64,000 nt of DNA from Marinobacter sp. 1-4A (GCF_016597725.1 NZ_VCGY01000005.1:1-64000), one strand, 5' to 3'; shown: positions 53,456 to 64,000, numbered from the stretch's first letter. A program made the numbers and translations. Notes: generated by a model from the sequence alone, not told the origin.

Positions 53456-54622
53456 ATGAAATCACAATACTCAGAACTCAATTTCGGCCTCGGCGAAACC
53501 CTAGACATGCTGCGCGAGCAAGTCAACGCATTCGCCGCAACCGAAATCGCCCCACGCGCCGAAGAAATCGACCGCAGCAACGAGTTTCCCATGGACCTAT
53601 GGAAAAAATTCGGCGACATGGGCCTTCTGGGTATTACCGTGGATGAAGCTTATGGCGGCTCCGGTTTGGGTTATCTGGCCCATGTCATTGCCGTGGAAGA
53701 AATCAGCCGCGCATCGGCCTCCGTTGGCCTATCGTACGGGGCCCATTCCAACCTCTGCGTAAACCAGATACACAGGAACGGAACCGAAGAGCAAAAGCAA
53801 AAATACCTACCCAAGCTCGTCAGCGGTGAGCACATTGGTGCCTTGGCCATGTCTGAGCCCAACGCTGGCTCCGACGTTATCTCCATGAAACTCAGCGCTA
53901 AAGACGCCGGCGACCACTACGTGCTGAACGGCAACAAAATGTGGATCACCAACGGCCCAGACGCCAACGTTTATGTCATCTACGCAAAAACCGACGTAAA
54001 GGCTGGCTCAAAGGGCGTGACCGCCTTCATCGTAGAACGCGACTACGAAGGCTTCAGCCGACACCAGAAACTCGACAAACTCGGCATGCGCGGCTCCAAC
54101 ACCTGCGAACTGGTCTTCCAAGACTGCAAAGTGCCCAAAGAAAACGTACTGGGCGAAGTAGGCAAAGGCGCAAAAGTCCTCATGAGCGGCCTAGACTACG
54201 AACGCTTGGTACTGGCGGGCGGCCCGCTAGGCATTATGCAAGCCGCCATGGACGTTGTGATCCCCTACGTTCGCGAGCGCAAACAGTTCGAAAAAGCCAT
54301 CGGCGAATTCCAGCTGGTTCAGGGCAAAATTGCCGACATGTACACCTTCATGAACACCGCCAAGTCCTACGTTTACATGGTGGCTCAGTCTGCCGACCGC
54401 GGCGAAACCACCCGCAAAGACTCCGCCGGTGCAATTCTCTACTCAGCCGAAATGGCCACAAAGCTGGCTCTGGACGCCATCCAGCTTCTGGGCGGCAACG
54501 GTTACATCAACGAATACCCCACGGGCCGATTGTTGCGTGATGCCAAGCTTTATGAAATCGGCGCGGGCACATCCGAAATTCGGCGCATGCTGATCGGTCG
54601 GGAACTGTTCCTGAACAACTAA
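53456..54622 (+). CDS. liuA: Isovaleryl-CoA dehydrogenase
   Basis: 388 residues from the ATG at 53456; the frame runs 21 codons further over the end of liuR. The catalytic Glu sits in [12 protein letters not shown], the position specific to isovaleryl-CoA dehydrogenase, while the C-terminal position used by medium-chain enzymes is not acidic ([10 protein letters not shown]). [11 protein letters not shown] and [11 protein letters not shown] bind flavin and substrate. It converts isovaleryl-CoA to 3-methylcrotonyl-CoA, passing electrons to ETF. It is followed by the structured repeat at 54692-54799 and then by liuB. Confidence 0.95.
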   Translation: MKSQYSELNFGLGETLDMLREQVNAFAATEIAPRAEEIDRSNEFPMDLWKKFGDMGLLGITVDEAYGGSGLGYLAHVIAVEEISRASASVGLSYGAHSNLCVNQIHRNGTEEQKQKYLPKLVSGEHIGALAMSEPNAGSDVISMKLSAKDAGDHYVLNGNKMWITNGPDANVYVIYAKTDVKAGSKGVTAFIVERDYEGFSRHQKLDKLGMRGSNTCELVFQDCKVPKENVLGEVGKGAKVLMSGLDYERLVLAGGPLGIMQAAMDVVIPYVRERKQFEKAIGEFQLVQGKIADMYTFMNTAKSYVYMVAQSADRGETTRKDSAGAILYSAEMATKLALDAIQLLGGNGYINEYPTGRLLRDAKLYEIGAGTSEIRRMLIGRELFLNN

Positions 54623-54691
54623 ACAGCAGGTTCGAGCCTTAGGCTTCCTCGGCCCACTTGTCCGGCGGAAGCCAGCACCCAAGTTTGACAA

Positions 54692-54799
54692 GGGACTGGC
54701 GGGGTGTCGTTCCGGGAATGTCGTAGGCCAAGGACGGCCGGAGACAAGCGCACATGGATGTGCTCGTAGCGGTTCCCGGAACGACACCCCGCCAGTCCC
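54692..54799. repeat. Long-stem intergenic repeat element, copy 2
   Basis: Perfect 27-base arms (54692-54718 and 54773-54799) enclose a 54-base core. The core has two inner hairpins, GGCC-aaggac-GGCC and GCACAT-gg-ATGTGC. It has the same length as the core of copy 1 (45275-45328, minus strand) and matches it at 33 of 54 positions, while the arms are unrelated. It lies between liuA and liuB and ends 22 bases before the liuB start. Confidence 0.87.
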
Positions 54800-54821
54800 G
54801 ATGCAACCAGGTCAGGAAACC

Positions 54822-56429
54822 ATGACAATACTCCAAAGCAAAATAAACCCAAGATCTGAAGAGTTTCAGGCCAAGCAAACCGCCATGGCAGAAGCCGTCG
54901 CAGACCTGCGGGAAAAAGTCGCCACCATCCAACAAGGTGGCGGCCCCTCCTATCAGGAACGCCACATAGCCCGCGGCAAACTCCTGCCGAGAGACCGCAT
55001 CAACCACCTACTAGACGACGGCTCCCCCTTTCTTGAAATAGGCCAGTTTGCCGCCTACAACGTCTACGGTGAAGAAGTCCCCGCAGCAGGCGTTATTGCA
55101 GGCGTAGGCCGCGTCTCCGGCACCGAATGCATGATCATCGCCAACGATGCCACAGTTAAAGGCGGCAGCTACTACCCGCTTACCGTCAAAAAACACCTGC
55201 GCGCCCAAGAAATTGCCCTGGAAAACCGCCTACCCTGCATCTACCTAGTAGACTCTGGCGGTGCCAACCTACCAAGGCAAGACGAAGTATTCCCCGATCG
55301 CGACCACTTTGGCCGCATCTTCTACAACCAAGCCCGCATGTCCGCCGACGATATCCCGCAAATCGCCGTCGTAATGGGCCTGTGTACTGCTGGCGGCGCC
55401 TACGTACCCGCCATGGCCGACGAATCCATCATCGTACGCAACCAAGGCACCATCTTCCTGGCAGGCCCGCCTCTGGTAAAAGCCGCCACCGGTGAAGTCG
55501 TTACCGCAGAAGACCTCGGCGGCGCCGACGTACACTGCAAAATCTCCGGCGTTGCAGACCATTACGCCGAAAACGACGCCCACGCGCTGGAAATAGCCCG
55601 CCGCTGCGTTTCCAACCTCAACCGCAAAAAGCCGGTACCCGTTGAAATCCGCAAACCCAAAGCGCCCCTATACGACCCTGCCGAAATCTACGGCATCGTC
55701 GGCACCGATCTGCGTAAACCTTTCGATGTGCGCGATGTCATCGCCCGCACCGTAGACGGCTCCGAGTTTGACGAATTCAAACGCTACTACGGCCAAACGC
55801 TAGTCACCGGCTTTGCCCACATACACGGCTACCCCGTGGGCATCATCGCCAACAACGGCATACTGTTCAGCGAGTCTGCACAAAAAGGCGCGCACTTCAT
55901 CGAACTCTGCTGCCAGCGCAATATCCCTCTGCTATTCCTGCAGAACATCACCGGCTTTATGGTCGGCCAGAAGTACGAAGCCGAAGGCATCGCCAAGCAC
56001 GGCGCCAAAATGGTCATGGCCGTTGCTTGCGCCAACGTACCAAAAATCACCGTACTGATCGGCGGCAGCTATGGCGCTGGCAACTACGGCATGTGTGGTC
56101 GCGCCTACAGCCCCGACTTCCTATGGATGTGGCCAAATGCCCGCATATCCGTAATGGGTGGCGAACAGGCCGCAGGCGTACTGGCCCAGGTTCGCCGTGA
56201 TGGCATGGAGCGTAAAGGCCAAGAGTGGAGCGCCGAAGAAGAGGCCGCGTTCAAAAAGCCAATTGCTGACACCTATGAAGAGCAAGGCCACCCCTATTAT
56301 GCCAGCGCCCGCCTGTGGGATGACGGCGTAATCGACCCAGCACAAACCCGGGAAGTCGTTGCCCTCAGTCTCTCTGCCACCCTTAACCGGCCGGCGAAGC
56401 CCACACGCTTCGGCGTGTTCCGGATGTAA
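54822..56429 (+). CDS. liuB: 3-Methylcrotonyl-CoA carboxylase beta subunit (carboxyltransferase)
   Basis: 535 residues from the ATG at 54822, with CAGGAAA upstream. The carboxyltransferase signatures are [14 protein letters not shown], the [15 protein letters not shown] segment and [20 protein letters not shown] (split), followed by [16 protein letters not shown]. It transfers carboxylate from biotin to 3-methylcrotonyl-CoA, giving 3-methylglutaconyl-CoA, with the biotinylated subunit encoded at 57254-59269. The operon order liuA-B-C-D-E matches the Pseudomonas liu cluster. Confidence 0.95.
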   Translation: MTILQSKINPRSEEFQAKQTAMAEAVADLREKVATIQQGGGPSYQERHIARGKLLPRDRINHLLDDGSPFLEIGQFAAYNVYGEEVPAAGVIAGVGRVSGTECMIIANDATVKGGSYYPLTVKKHLRAQEIALENRLPCIYLVDSGGANLPRQDEVFPDRDHFGRIFYNQARMSADDIPQIAVVMGLCTAGGAYVPAMADESIIVRNQGTIFLAGPPLVKAATGEVVTAEDLGGADVHCKISGVADHYAENDAHALEIARRCVSNLNRKKPVPVEIRKPKAPLYDPAEIYGIVGTDLRKPFDVRDVIARTVDGSEFDEFKRYYGQTLVTGFAHIHGYPVGIIANNGILFSESAQKGAHFIELCCQRNIPLLFLQNITGFMVGQKYEAEGIAKHGAKMVMAVACANVPKITVLIGGSYGAGNYGMCGRAYSPDFLWMWPNARISVMGGEQAAGVLAQVRRDGMERKGQEWSAEEEAAFKKPIADTYEEQGHPYYASARLWDDGVIDPAQTREVVALSLSATLNRPAKPTRFGVFRM

Positions 56430-56444
56430 TCGGGGAGAATGATC

Positions 56445-57251
56445 ATGACAGAACAGGAATCCGCCGTTCTACTCAACCGCCGCGCTCAAGGCGTAACAGA
56501 AATCGTTCTGAACCGGCCAGACAAACGCAACGCTTTTGATGACCTGATTATCCAACAGCTTATCAGTGCGATAACAGAAGTAGACGCCGATAGTGAGACC
56601 AAAGTGGTGGTCCTACGCTCCGAAGGCAAACACTTCTCAGCAGGCGCAGATCTGGGCTGGATGCGCCGTATGGCAGACAACAGCCAGCAAGAAAACTTAG
56701 AAGACTCACGCCAGCTAGCGCGCCTGATGGACTGCCTGAACCACCTCAGCAAACCCGTCATCGGGCTTGTTCAGGGGGCTGCCTACGGCGGTGCCGTCGG
56801 CCTTGCAGCATGTTGCGACATAGTTATTGCTACAGAAACATCCAGCTTTTGTTTGAGTGAGGTAAAACTTGGCTTGATCCCGGCTGTGATAAGCCCCTAC
56901 GTGGTGCGCGCCATCGGCGAGCGTCAGGCCCGTCGCTACTTCATTTCAGCGGAAGTCTTTAGCGCCCGGACCGCCGAGCAACACGGCCTTGTGCATATTG
57001 TCTGTGACGACGTTGATGCCATGAACGCCCGCTGTGACGAAATGCTGACACAATTGGCCCAGAATGGCCCCGAAGCCATGAAGGCCGCCAAGAGCTTGGT
57101 GTTTGCCGTCAGCCACAAACCTATTGATAGCAACGTGATTGACGACACCGCACATCGCATCGCTGATATCCGCGTAGGCAAAGAAGGTCAGGAGGGGCTA
57201 AGCGCCTTTCTGAACAAACGCCGCGCCAACTGGATTCCGGAGAGCAACTAA
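56445..57251 (+). CDS. liuC: 3-Methylglutaconyl-CoA hydratase (enoyl-CoA hydratase family)
   Basis: 268 residues from the ATG at 56445, which has GGGGAG at 8 bases; an ATG two codons earlier is too close to that site. Crotonase motifs SEGKHFSAGADLGWM (first oxyanion loop) and GAAYGGAVGLAACCDIV (second) are present, with SEVKLGLIPAVISPYV carrying the catalytic region. It hydrates 3-methylglutaconyl-CoA to HMG-CoA in leucine degradation. It lies between the two carboxylase subunit genes, two bases ahead of liuD. Confidence 0.94.
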   Translation: MTEQESAVLLNRRAQGVTEIVLNRPDKRNAFDDLIIQQLISAITEVDADSETKVVVLRSEGKHFSAGADLGWMRRMADNSQQENLEDSRQLARLMDCLNHLSKPVIGLVQGAAYGGAVGLAACCDIVIATETSSFCLSEVKLGLIPAVISPYVVRAIGERQARRYFISAEVFSARTAEQHGLVHIVCDDVDAMNARCDEMLTQLAQNGPEAMKAAKSLVFAVSHKPIDSNVIDDTAHRIADIRVGKEGQEGLSAFLNKRRANWIPESN

Positions 57252-57253
57252 CC

Positions 57254-59269
57254 ATGTTCAGCAAAATCCTCATTGCCAACCGCGGCGAAATCGCCTGCCG
57301 GATTATCCAAACAGCACACCGCATGGGTATCCGCTGTGTCGCCGTTTATTCCGATGCAGACGCCAACGCCCACCATGTCGCCATGGCAGACGAAGCCTTC
57401 CATATCGGCCCGGCTCCCAGCTCGGAAAGCTATCTGCGCGGTGAGAAAATCATCGAAATCGCCAAACGCAGTGGCGCCCAGGCTATCCACCCAGGCTATG
57501 GGTTCCTCTCGGAAAACACCGGGTTTGCCGAAGCCTGCGAAGCCAACGGCATCGTCTTTATTGGGCCACCCTCTTCCGCCATTGCGGCAATGGGTTCCAA
57601 ATCCGCCGCCAAGGCCATTATGGAAAAAGCCGGTGTACCTTTGGTGCCCGGTTATCACGGCGACGACCAAGCCCCGGAAACCCTACGTGCCGAAGCAGAA
57701 AAATGCGGCTTCCCGCTACTGCTAAAAGCCGTTGCCGGTGGCGGTGGTAAAGGCATGCGCGTGGTTGAGAACATAGGCGAGTTTGATGATGCCCTCGCCG
57801 CTGCCAAGCGCGAAGCCAAGAACGCCTTCGGCAACCCGGATATGCTCATAGAGCGCTATCTTACCCAGCCGCGCCACGTTGAAATTCAAGTGTTCTGCGA
57901 CCAAAGCGGCAATGGCGTATATCTGGCCGAACGTGACTGCTCGGTTCAGCGCCGCCACCAAAAAGTTCTGGAAGAAGCACCGGCACCCGGGCTAAGCGAA
58001 GACACCCGCAAAGCCATGGGCGAGGCGGCTGTTAAAGCGGCTCAAGCCATCGATTATGTAGGCGCTGGCACCGTAGAGTTTCTTTACGATGTGGACGGCT
58101 CGTTCTTCTTTATGGAAATGAACACCCGTCTGCAAGTTGAGCACCCGGTAACCGAAATGGTGACCGGGCAGGATCTAGTGGAATGGCAGCTAAAAGTCGC
58201 CTGGGGTGAGCCCCTGCCACTGGAACAGGCTCAGGTTAAAACCCGCGGCCATGCTCTGGAAGCCCGCATTTATGCCGAAGACCCAGATCAAGATTTCCTC
58301 CCGGCCACCGGCAACCTGCGCTACCTGAGCACGCCCGACGAAAGCGCCCATGTGCGGGTAGACACCGGTGTTATCGAAGGCGATGAAATCAGCATCCACT
58401 ACGATCCGATGATTGCCAAACTAATCGTGTGGGACGAAACCCGAGATCAAGCCATCAACCGCATGGTTCAGGCGCTTGAGCATTACCGGATTGCTGGGGT
58501 GAAAACCAATATTCGGTTTCTGCATGCGCTGGCCGACTCCCAGCCATTCCGGGAAGCAGATCTTACAACCGGTTTTATCGACAGCCACCGGGAATTGCTC
58601 TTCCCGAAATCAAAACTCGACACTCATAAAGCACTGGTTCTGGCCGCAGGTTTTGTGTTGGAAGAGCGCAAATCCGCAGACTCTGTGAGCACTGACCCCT
58701 GGTCGCCGTTCGGTCGCCGTAACAGCTGGCGTGTAAACTCGGAATACGCTCAACCCCTTCAACTGCAAGTGGGCGACGACCTACATGAGCTGAAAATTCT
58801 GGAGAAAGACGACCACTATCAGGTATCTGTAGATAGTAGCGTTTATAACCTCACCGCCAAGCTTGATGACGACTCACTGCAAGCCGTCATCAATGGCCAC
58901 CGCATCAGCGTCCACGGCAACCTGCACAACAATCAGCTCGTACTCTTTTACGAAGGCGACACTTTCCAATGCACCCTCTATCGGGAAAGCTACGTGTCCG
59001 ATGATATGGCACCCGAAGGCGGACTGACCGCCCCTATGAACGGCGCAATCGTGGCGGTTCAGGCCAAAGTAGGTGACAAGGTCACCGCGGGCCAAACGCT
59101 GGTGATCATGGAAGCCATGAAAATGGAGCACGCTATCAAGGCTCCGACAGACGGCGTTGTTAGCGAGATTTTCTTCAATGAAGGTGAGCAGGTTTCTGAA
59201 GGCGCTGAGCTGATTGCCATAGAGATTGCAGAAGCAAACGCAGAGCAGAGCGATGAGGAGGCTGGCTGA
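57254..59269 (+). CDS. liuD: 3-Methylcrotonyl-CoA carboxylase alpha subunit (biotin carboxylase + BCCP)
   Basis: 671 residues. The biotin carboxylase half (1-450) has [15 protein letters not shown] at the start, the ATP-grasp loop GGGGKGMR at about 163-170 and [14 protein letters not shown] linker domain follows. The C-terminal biotin carrier domain has Lys623 in EAMKMEHA as the biotin site. It carboxylates biotin with bicarbonate and ATP and works with LiuB. It starts two bases after liuC and overlaps liuE by one base (TGATG), so the three are tightly coupled. Confidence 0.96.
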   Translation: MFSKILIANRGEIACRIIQTAHRMGIRCVAVYSDADANAHHVAMADEAFHIGPAPSSESYLRGEKIIEIAKRSGAQAIHPGYGFLSENTGFAEACEANGIVFIGPPSSAIAAMGSKSAAKAIMEKAGVPLVPGYHGDDQAPETLRAEAEKCGFPLLLKAVAGGGGKGMRVVENIGEFDDALAAAKREAKNAFGNPDMLIERYLTQPRHVEIQVFCDQSGNGVYLAERDCSVQRRHQKVLEEAPAPGLSEDTRKAMGEAAVKAAQAIDYVGAGTVEFLYDVDGSFFFMEMNTRLQVEHPVTEMVTGQDLVEWQLKVAWGEPLPLEQAQVKTRGHALEARIYAEDPDQDFLPATGNLRYLSTPDESAHVRVDTGVIEGDEISIHYDPMIAKLIVWDETRDQAINRMVQALEHYRIAGVKTNIRFLHALADSQPFREADLTTGFIDSHRELLFPKSKLDTHKALVLAAGFVLEERKSADSVSTDPWSPFGRRNSWRVNSEYAQPLQLQVGDDLHELKILEKDDHYQVSVDSSVYNLTAKLDDDSLQAVINGHRISVHGNLHNNQLVLFYEGDTFQCTLYRESYVSDDMAPEGGLTAPMNGAIVAVQAKVGDKVTAGQTLVIMEAMKMEHAIKAPTDGVVSEIFFNEGEQVSEGAELIAIEIAEANAEQSDEEAG

Positions 59270-60168
59270 TGGCCTTTCCCAAACAGGTGCGGCTGGTTGA
59301 AATGAGCCCCCGGGACGGTTTGCAAAACGAATCGGGGCCGGTGATTGCCACAAGCATCAAAACCCAACTGATCGAACGGCTTGCCGATTGCGGTCTCAAT
59401 CATATTGAGTCTGCCAGTTTCGTGTCACCCAAATGGGTGCCACAAATGGGTGATGCCGCTGACGTAATGGCAGGTATCAAACGTAAAGCCGGTGTGCGCT
59501 ATTCGGTTTTGACCCCCAACCTCAGAGGCTTCGAGAATGCTCTGGCAGTGGGCGTGGATGAAGTAGCGGTATTCGGTGCGGCCTCTGAATCCTTTAGTCA
59601 GAAGAACATCAACTGCTCTATCGCGGAAAGTCTCGAGCGCTTCCTACCGGTGATGGAAGCCGCCAATAAGCACAAGATTCCGGTAAGAGGCTATGTATCG
59701 ACCGTGCTTGGCTGTCCCTATGAAGGTGAGATTGCGCCTGAACAAGTGGCAAACGTTGCCAAAGCGTTGGCCGACATGGGCTGCTATGAGATTTCGCTGG
59801 GCGATACCATTGGTGTAGGTACTCCACTGAAAGCAAAGCGTATGCTGGAAGCAGTGGCAAAACAGGTACCCGTTGAACGCTTGGCTGCACACTTCCACGA
59901 CACCTACGGACAGGCATTGGCCAACCTTTATGCAGTGCTTGAAGAAGGTGTGGCGGTTCTCGATGCCTCGGTTGCAGGCCTTGGCGGCTGCCCTTATGCC
60001 AAGGGCGCCTCGGGCAACGTCGCCACCGAAGATGTGCTCTATATGCTTGAGGGACTTGGTATCGGCACAGGTGTAGATTTGAATAAACTAGTGGCTACCG
60101 GTGATTGGATCAGCAGCCAGCTCAACCGTCATAACGGCTCAAAAGTGGGCCAGGCTCTAAAACCGTAA
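59269..60168 (+). CDS. liuE: Hydroxymethylglutaryl-CoA lyase
   Basis: 299 residues. The TIM-barrel start [15 protein letters not shown], the [12 protein letters not shown] segment and the [12 protein letters not shown] metal-ligand strand are diagnostic. The Cys in [19 protein letters not shown] is the conserved active-site cysteine loop. It splits HMG-CoA into acetoacetate and acetyl-CoA, the last step of leucine breakdown. The ATG shares a base with the liuD stop. Confidence 0.96.
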   Translation: MAFPKQVRLVEMSPRDGLQNESGPVIATSIKTQLIERLADCGLNHIESASFVSPKWVPQMGDAADVMAGIKRKAGVRYSVLTPNLRGFENALAVGVDEVAVFGAASESFSQKNINCSIAESLERFLPVMEAANKHKIPVRGYVSTVLGCPYEGEIAPEQVANVAKALADMGCYEISLGDTIGVGTPLKAKRMLEAVAKQVPVERLAAHFHDTYGQALANLYAVLEEGVAVLDASVAGLGGCPYAKGASGNVATEDVLYMLEGLGIGTGVDLNKLVATGDWISSQLNRHNGSKVGQALKP

Positions 60169-60177
60169 GGATCTGAC

Positions 60178-60756
60178 ATGACCAATAAAAAAGACGTTGT
60201 CGCTCTAGACCTCCCAATCCCGGACATGAACGATCTACCTGATGATGTCCGTAAGTATTTTGAAATCTGCCAAGAAAAGCTGGGCATGGTTCCCAATGTG
60301 CTCACCGCGTTCAGCCAAAACCTGAACCAGCTAGACGGTTTCACACGGTTCTATAACGAACTGATGATGGGTGAAAGCGAGCTGAGCAAACTCGAAAGGG
60401 AAATGGTTGCGGTCGTGGTTTCATCCGAAAACAAATGCTTTTACTGCCTCGTAGCACACGGCGCAGCAGTAAGAGTTTTGAGCGGCGACCCCGCCCTTGG
60501 CGAACATCTGGTGATGAATTACCGTTCGGCGAAACTCGATAAGCGCCAGCGCGCCATGCTGGATTTCGCATCGCACCTGACACGCTCCCCGGCAACCGTG
60601 GCCGAGGACGAAGTACAAGCACTGCGGAATGCAGGCTTCAGTGACCGCGGAATCTGGGACCTTAGCAACGTAATCGGCTTTTACAATATGTCGAATCGCG
60701 TGGCGATTGCCAGTGACATGCGACCGAACCCGGAATACCACAAACAGAGCCGGTAA
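60178..60756 (+). CDS. AhpD-like peroxidase-related protein (carboxymuconolactone decarboxylase fold)
   Basis: 192 residues. The redox motif [12 protein letters not shown] provides the Glu, the CxxC pair and the His seen in AhpD-type alkylhydroperoxidases. The protein is of the longer peroxidase-related subgroup, with a helical N-terminal region ([16 protein letters not shown]). It may reduce organic peroxides in the cytoplasm, but its physiological substrate and electron donor are unknown. It starts nine bases after liuE and lies before an acyl-CoA ligase, so it is part of the liu operon; a protective role against flavin-enzyme by-products is only a guess. Confidence 0.88.
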   Translation: MTNKKDVVALDLPIPDMNDLPDDVRKYFEICQEKLGMVPNVLTAFSQNLNQLDGFTRFYNELMMGESELSKLEREMVAVVVSSENKCFYCLVAHGAAVRVLSGDPALGEHLVMNYRSAKLDKRQRAMLDFASHLTRSPATVAEDEVQALRNAGFSDRGIWDLSNVIGFYNMSNRVAIASDMRPNPEYHKQSR

Positions 60757-60806
60757 CCGGCGCCATAACTTCCAGACCTCGACCACAAAAACAAATGGAG
60801 GCAAAC

Positions 60807-62492
60807 ATGAACCAGACTCTTCCAAGCTACAGCAGCGGCACCTCCACCACACCGCTTCTGGGCATGACCATTGGCGAAATGCTTGACCGTACCGCCGCTA
60901 AATACCCTGACACCGAAGCCCTTGTGTGCCTGCATCAAGACATACGCTGGACCTACAAAGAGTTCCTTGCCAAGGTAAACGAAGCAGCCCGGGCCTTTCT
61001 CGCCATTGGCGTTAAACGCGGCGACCGCGTGGGCATTTGGGCACCCAACCGTTACGAGTGGACCGTTACTCAGTTTGCAACCGCAAAAGTGGGTGCCATT
61101 CTGGTCAACATCAACCCTGCTTACGGCCTGCACGAGCTGGAATACGCCTTGAATCTGGCGGGCATCAGCGTGCTGGTAACCGCAGACAGTTTTAAAGCCT
61201 CCGATTACCGTAAAACACTGTACGATCTGGCGCCCGAGCTGAAAGCCAGCACTCCGGGCAAGCTCAATGCCCAGAAGGTTTCAGACCTGCGTGCGGTAAT
61301 CAATCTGGACACAGAAAACCACGCCGGCATGTGGAGCTGGAGTGAATTTACCGGCTTTGCAAACGACGTAAGCCAGGAAGAAGTCGATAAGGTTCAGAGT
61401 CAGCTCCAGTTCGACGACCCCATCAACATACAGTTCACATCCGGCACCACTGGCAACCCCAAAGGCGCCACCCTCACCCACCACAACATCCTGAACAACG
61501 GATTCTTTGTGGGTGAAAGCCAGATTCTAACCGAGAAGGACCGACTGGTTATCCCCGTGCCTCTGTACCACTGCTTCGGCATGGTGATGGGCAATCTGGG
61601 CTGCATAACCCATGGCTCCACTATGATCTATCCGGGTGAAGGCTTTGAGCCCAAAGCGGTACTGCAGGCGGTGCATCAGGAGAAGGCGACGGCACTCTAC
61701 GGCGTACCTACCATGTTCATAGCAGAACTGGCAGAGCCCGAGTTTGATTCCTACGATCTTTCAACCTTGCGCACCGGCATCATGGCCGGATCCATCTGCC
61801 CGGCGGAAGTGATGAAGAAGGTCAATGGCAAGATGAACATGAAAGAGGTTCAGATCGCCTATGGCATGACTGAAACCAGCCCGGTGTCCACCCAGACCAG
61901 CTCACTCGACCCTTTCGAGAAGCAGGTTACGACCGTGGGCCGCACCCAACCGCATCTGGAAACCAAAATTGTTGACCCAGGTACGGGTAACGTATTGCCC
62001 CGTGGCGAGATTGGCGAGCTGTGCACCCGCGGCTACAGCGTAATGCTGAAGTACTGGAACAACGAAGAGAAAACCCGGGAAGCCATCGACGCCTCTGGCT
62101 GGATGCATACGGGCGATCTGGCCACTATGGACGAAGAAGGCTATATCCAGATCGTTGGCCGCATCAAGGACATGGTGATTCGCGGTGGCGAAAACATCTA
62201 CCCGAAAGAAGTCGAGGAATTCCTCTACACGCATCCCTCCATCGAGGAAGTGCAAGTAACCGGCATACCCGATGACAAATACGGTGAGGAACTGATAGCT
62301 TGGGTAAAACTGCGACCCGATGCAGAGCCTGTGGATGCCGATGGCCTGATGGCTTTCTGCAAAGGCAAGATTGCCCACTTCAAGATCCCGCGGAATTACA
62401 AATTCGTGGGCGAGTTCCCCATGACGGTAACGGGCAAGATCCAGAAGTTTAAAATGCGGGAGATTTCTATTGAGGAAATGGGGTTGAAATAA
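60807..62492 (+). CDS. AMP-forming acyl-CoA synthetase of the liu operon
   Basis: 561 residues from the ATG at 60807. The GGAGG ribosome-binding site lies six bases before it and inside the four extra codons of the upstream ATG at 60795, which decides the start. Motifs are [49 protein letters not shown] and the terminal lysine in [13 protein letters not shown]. By family and place at the end of the leucine operon, it may activate isovalerate or a related short branched acid; an acetoacetate-activating role is also possible. Its stop is followed within six bases by the convergent PepSY gene. Confidence 0.92.
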   Translation: MNQTLPSYSSGTSTTPLLGMTIGEMLDRTAAKYPDTEALVCLHQDIRWTYKEFLAKVNEAARAFLAIGVKRGDRVGIWAPNRYEWTVTQFATAKVGAILVNINPAYGLHELEYALNLAGISVLVTADSFKASDYRKTLYDLAPELKASTPGKLNAQKVSDLRAVINLDTENHAGMWSWSEFTGFANDVSQEEVDKVQSQLQFDDPINIQFTSGTTGNPKGATLTHHNILNNGFFVGESQILTEKDRLVIPVPLYHCFGMVMGNLGCITHGSTMIYPGEGFEPKAVLQAVHQEKATALYGVPTMFIAELAEPEFDSYDLSTLRTGIMAGSICPAEVMKKVNGKMNMKEVQIAYGMTETSPVSTQTSSLDPFEKQVTTVGRTQPHLETKIVDPGTGNVLPRGEIGELCTRGYSVMLKYWNNEEKTREAIDASGWMHTGDLATMDEEGYIQIVGRIKDMVIRGGENIYPKEVEEFLYTHPSIEEVQVTGIPDDKYGEELIAWVKLRPDAEPVDADGLMAFCKGKIAHFKIPRNYKFVGEFPMTVTGKIQKFKMREISIEEMGLK

Positions 62493-62498
62493 GAAACC

Positions 62499-63797
62499 TT
62501 ACCATTGGTGCCGTAAAATCCACTTGTAACATAAAGCGATCAACAAAGTGGTTATCAAAACCCAGCCGATGATAAACGTCATAACACCATAGGCCATGGG
62601 AACGTCTTCCAGCTGCGGATCATGAGTACCCAGGTAGCCAAGCATTTCGGAAACACCTGGGTACACTGATCCAAGCATGAAGATAAGCGTCAGAATTAGC
62701 GCACCACATGTTCCACGCTTGTAGGCTCGCCCCTGCAAGCCGCCTTGGCGAGACAGTCGTTTGCCATGGAGGTAAATACCAGACAAGCACAACCCGCAAA
62801 GCAATAAGCCAAATACAAACCAAAAGGCTTTTGAGACCAGACCCGCAAACGTTCCAAAGTGAAGCGGGTCAGCCATGTTTACCCAATACTGAAATGAGTC
62901 GAGGTCCGCGCCACGCTGTTGCGCGACTAGAGTACCGTTTTCATGAACGGTCACCGAGTTTGCGTGATCCCTCAGAAAATAATCATCTCCTCTGCCAGCC
63001 ACCCGCAATCGGTCCTCACCGAAGAAGCTACCGGGCGGAAATATCTGTCGTATTTGTAGCTGAGGCCTCGCACGTTGGGCAATCGTCGTCAGCTCATTGA
63101 TCGTGAGCGCAGGTGCCGGCCCTACCTCAGTTCCAGCGCTGCTACTTTGCTCGGCGCCAAATAAAAAATGCGGCAGACCGGTAGCCTCAAGCCCATACCA
63201 GACTCCGGTTATCGAGATGAGAACCCCGAACAGCAAGGCCCAAAGCCCGCCGGTTTTATGCACCTCAGTTGCCCAAGCTTTTTTCTTGCCCGGCTTGAAT
63301 CGAAAGAGCTTTGTCCACCACCGCTTGTAGAAGTTCAACGCAGAGACAATAGACACCGCGAGTCCGAGAGCAAAAAGCGATACAAACACGATTCCCAGCG
63401 GATTGGGGTAAAACAGTCTTCGATGAAAACTCCGAAAAAAACGCTGCACAGTTGCCATGCTGCCGACACCCAGAATTTCATTATTTGATGGATCGACAAA
63501 GACATTAGTTCTTGGTTCGCCGTCGCGCTTTATCGCAACCTCAATAGCAGACCTTTGGTACTGGGGCATACGAAGTATCTGTATCTGCGCATTTGGAAAT
63601 TCATGACGTACCGCACGGACGACGAAATCCCAGTTTATATCCCCTTCAAACGGCTGTACGCGCAACTCTGGGGTCACGAGCCAATCAATTTCTGACGACA
63701 ACGTCGCTACGGTGCCGCTCCAGCAAATAACGAACAACATCACACCGGCAAACACGCCGGTGAAGCTATGAACATCAAACCATTGCCTTGCGCCCAA
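62499..63797 (-). CDS. PepSY-associated membrane protein (PiuB-like)
   Basis: About 432 residues from a TTG at 63797 that has GGAG at six bases; no ATG exists in a suitable place and the open frame runs to 63920. An RQWFDVHSFTGVFAGVMLFV first helix, RFFRSFHRRLFYP, VHKTGGLWALLFGVLISITG and a final cluster of helices are typical of PepSY_TM/PiuB proteins. These are often linked to iron-siderophore uptake and thought to reduce ferric chelates at the membrane; the histidines beside the helices may hold haem. It is divergent from an exported protein that starts at 63915, the usual arrangement with a siderophore receptor. Confidence 0.82.
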   Translation of the reverse strand: MGARQWFDVHSFTGVFAGVMLFVICWSGTVATLSSEIDWLVTPELRVQPFEGDINWDFVVRAVRHEFPNAQIQILRMPQYQRSAIEVAIKRDGEPRTNVFVDPSNNEILGVGSMATVQRFFRSFHRRLFYPNPLGIVFVSLFALGLAVSIVSALNFYKRWWTKLFRFKPGKKKAWATEVHKTGGLWALLFGVLISITGVWYGLEATGLPHFLFGAEQSSSAGTEVGPAPALTINELTTIAQRARPQLQIRQIFPPGSFFGEDRLRVAGRGDDYFLRDHANSVTVHENGTLVAQQRGADLDSFQYWVNMADPLHFGTFAGLVSKAFWFVFGLLLCGLCLSGIYLHGKRLSRQGGLQGRAYKRGTCGALILTLIFMLGSVYPGVSEMLGYLGTHDPQLEDVPMAYGVMTFIIGWVLITTLLIALCYKWILRHQW

Positions 63798-63914
63798 AAT
63801 CACTCCAGCCAATAGATGCAAATCTACATGATAACAAGTTGCATTAACGTTTTTCGGGCTATAGTATTCGCGATTCTTGCATTTAGCAATAAAACACAGG
63901 ACAGAGACACGAGC

Positions 63915-64000
63915 ATGCAAAAACGGATTAGAACAACCCTATCGTTCCAGCCCAACTGCCGGAAAAGTTTCAGCGTTTATTGCTTTGTTGGAGCTATAGC
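63915..64000 (+). CDS. Start of an exported protein, probably a TonB-dependent receptor (cut by window edge)
   Basis: Twenty-eight codons from the ATG at 63915 read MQKRIRTTLSFQPNCRKS then a hydrophobic stretch (VYCFVGAI), an N-terminus like a long signal peptide. It is divergent from a PepSY/PiuB gene, which in many gammaproteobacteria neighbours a siderophore receptor. A weak Fur-like stretch (GATAACAAGTTGCATTAAC, about 63830-63848) and a TATAGT at 63860-63865 lie upstream. The identity is inference from position only. Confidence 0.4.
   Translation, partial: MQKRIRTTLSFQPNCRKSFSVYCFVGAI

Noticed and set aside
54443..55007. Minus-strand frames over the liuA-liuB gap
   Set aside because: They arise from the GC-rich repeat and from antisense reading of liuA and liuB.
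1..64000. tRNA, rRNA, CRISPR arrays, insertion sequences or integrase genes
   Set aside because: None was recognised on either strand; the only repeated elements seen are the two long-stem copies and the LiuR palindromes.

Overview
The window looks like chromosomal DNA of a marine, heterotrophic gammaproteobacterium close to Marinobacter. This is inferred from gene content and order (recA, pncC, mutS and fdxA together; a MerR-type LiuR with a liuABCDE operon; many acyl-CoA enzymes; DjlA; SulP plus UspA). No rRNA, tRNA, CRISPR array, insertion sequence or prophage was seen. Genes are dense, and many are coupled by 4-base ATGA overlaps.

Layout. 1-5.3 kb: a cut flavodoxin-like gene, recA with a LexA box, pncC, mutS and the 7Fe ferredoxin gene fdxA. 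5.3-10 kb: an unknown helical protein, a DegV protein coupled to a ferritin-like metal-dependent hydrolase, and a permease. 10-18 kb: an acyl-CoA synthetase divergent from a FixL/FixJ-like two-component pair, then a MocR regulator divergent from a small gene plus a phzF homologue, with a three-half-site operator between them. Next are a BaiN-type flavoprotein and a 30-codon remnant of the 3' end of trpB. 18-24 kb: a coupled permease-ATPase-binding protein-NnrS operon divergent from a TonB-dependent receptor, with Fur-like sites between. 24-27.1 kb: an anaerobic (class III) ribonucleotide reductase operon. Its glycyl-radical segment is a separate 48-codon gene, and it is preceded by a promoter, a NrdR-box pair and a cobalamin riboswitch. 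27.2-28.5 kb: three genes with two L,D-transpeptidase-fold proteins (one Tlde1/DUF2778-like) around a small membrane protein.

28.5-44 kb: UspA and a SulP transporter, an MgtC/DUF4010 membrane protein, an AlkB-like dioxygenase, djlA, an amidase, a 7TM diguanylate cyclase and a two-gene RND pump. Then comes ilvGM with a full leader-peptide attenuator. 44-64 kb is mostly acyl-CoA and branched-chain amino acid catabolism. A minus-strand group (two acyl-CoA dehydrogenases, two thiolases, an HSD10-type dehydrogenase) is followed by an AraC regulator, an acyl-CoA ligase, and the leucine operon liuR-liuABCDE with a peroxidase-like gene and a second ligase. Identical palindromes (TTTACGTTAACGTAAA) before liuR and before the HSD10-type gene suggest one LiuR regulon for leucine and probably isoleucine breakdown. 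Two copies of a long-stem intergenic element (same 54-nt core, different stems) lie inside these operons. The right edge carries a PepSY membrane protein and the first codons of a divergent exported protein.

The best candidates for something unusual are the split NrdD with its double (NrdR plus B12) control, the structured repeat family, the L,D-transpeptidase cassette and the NnrS/ABC/TonB cluster.
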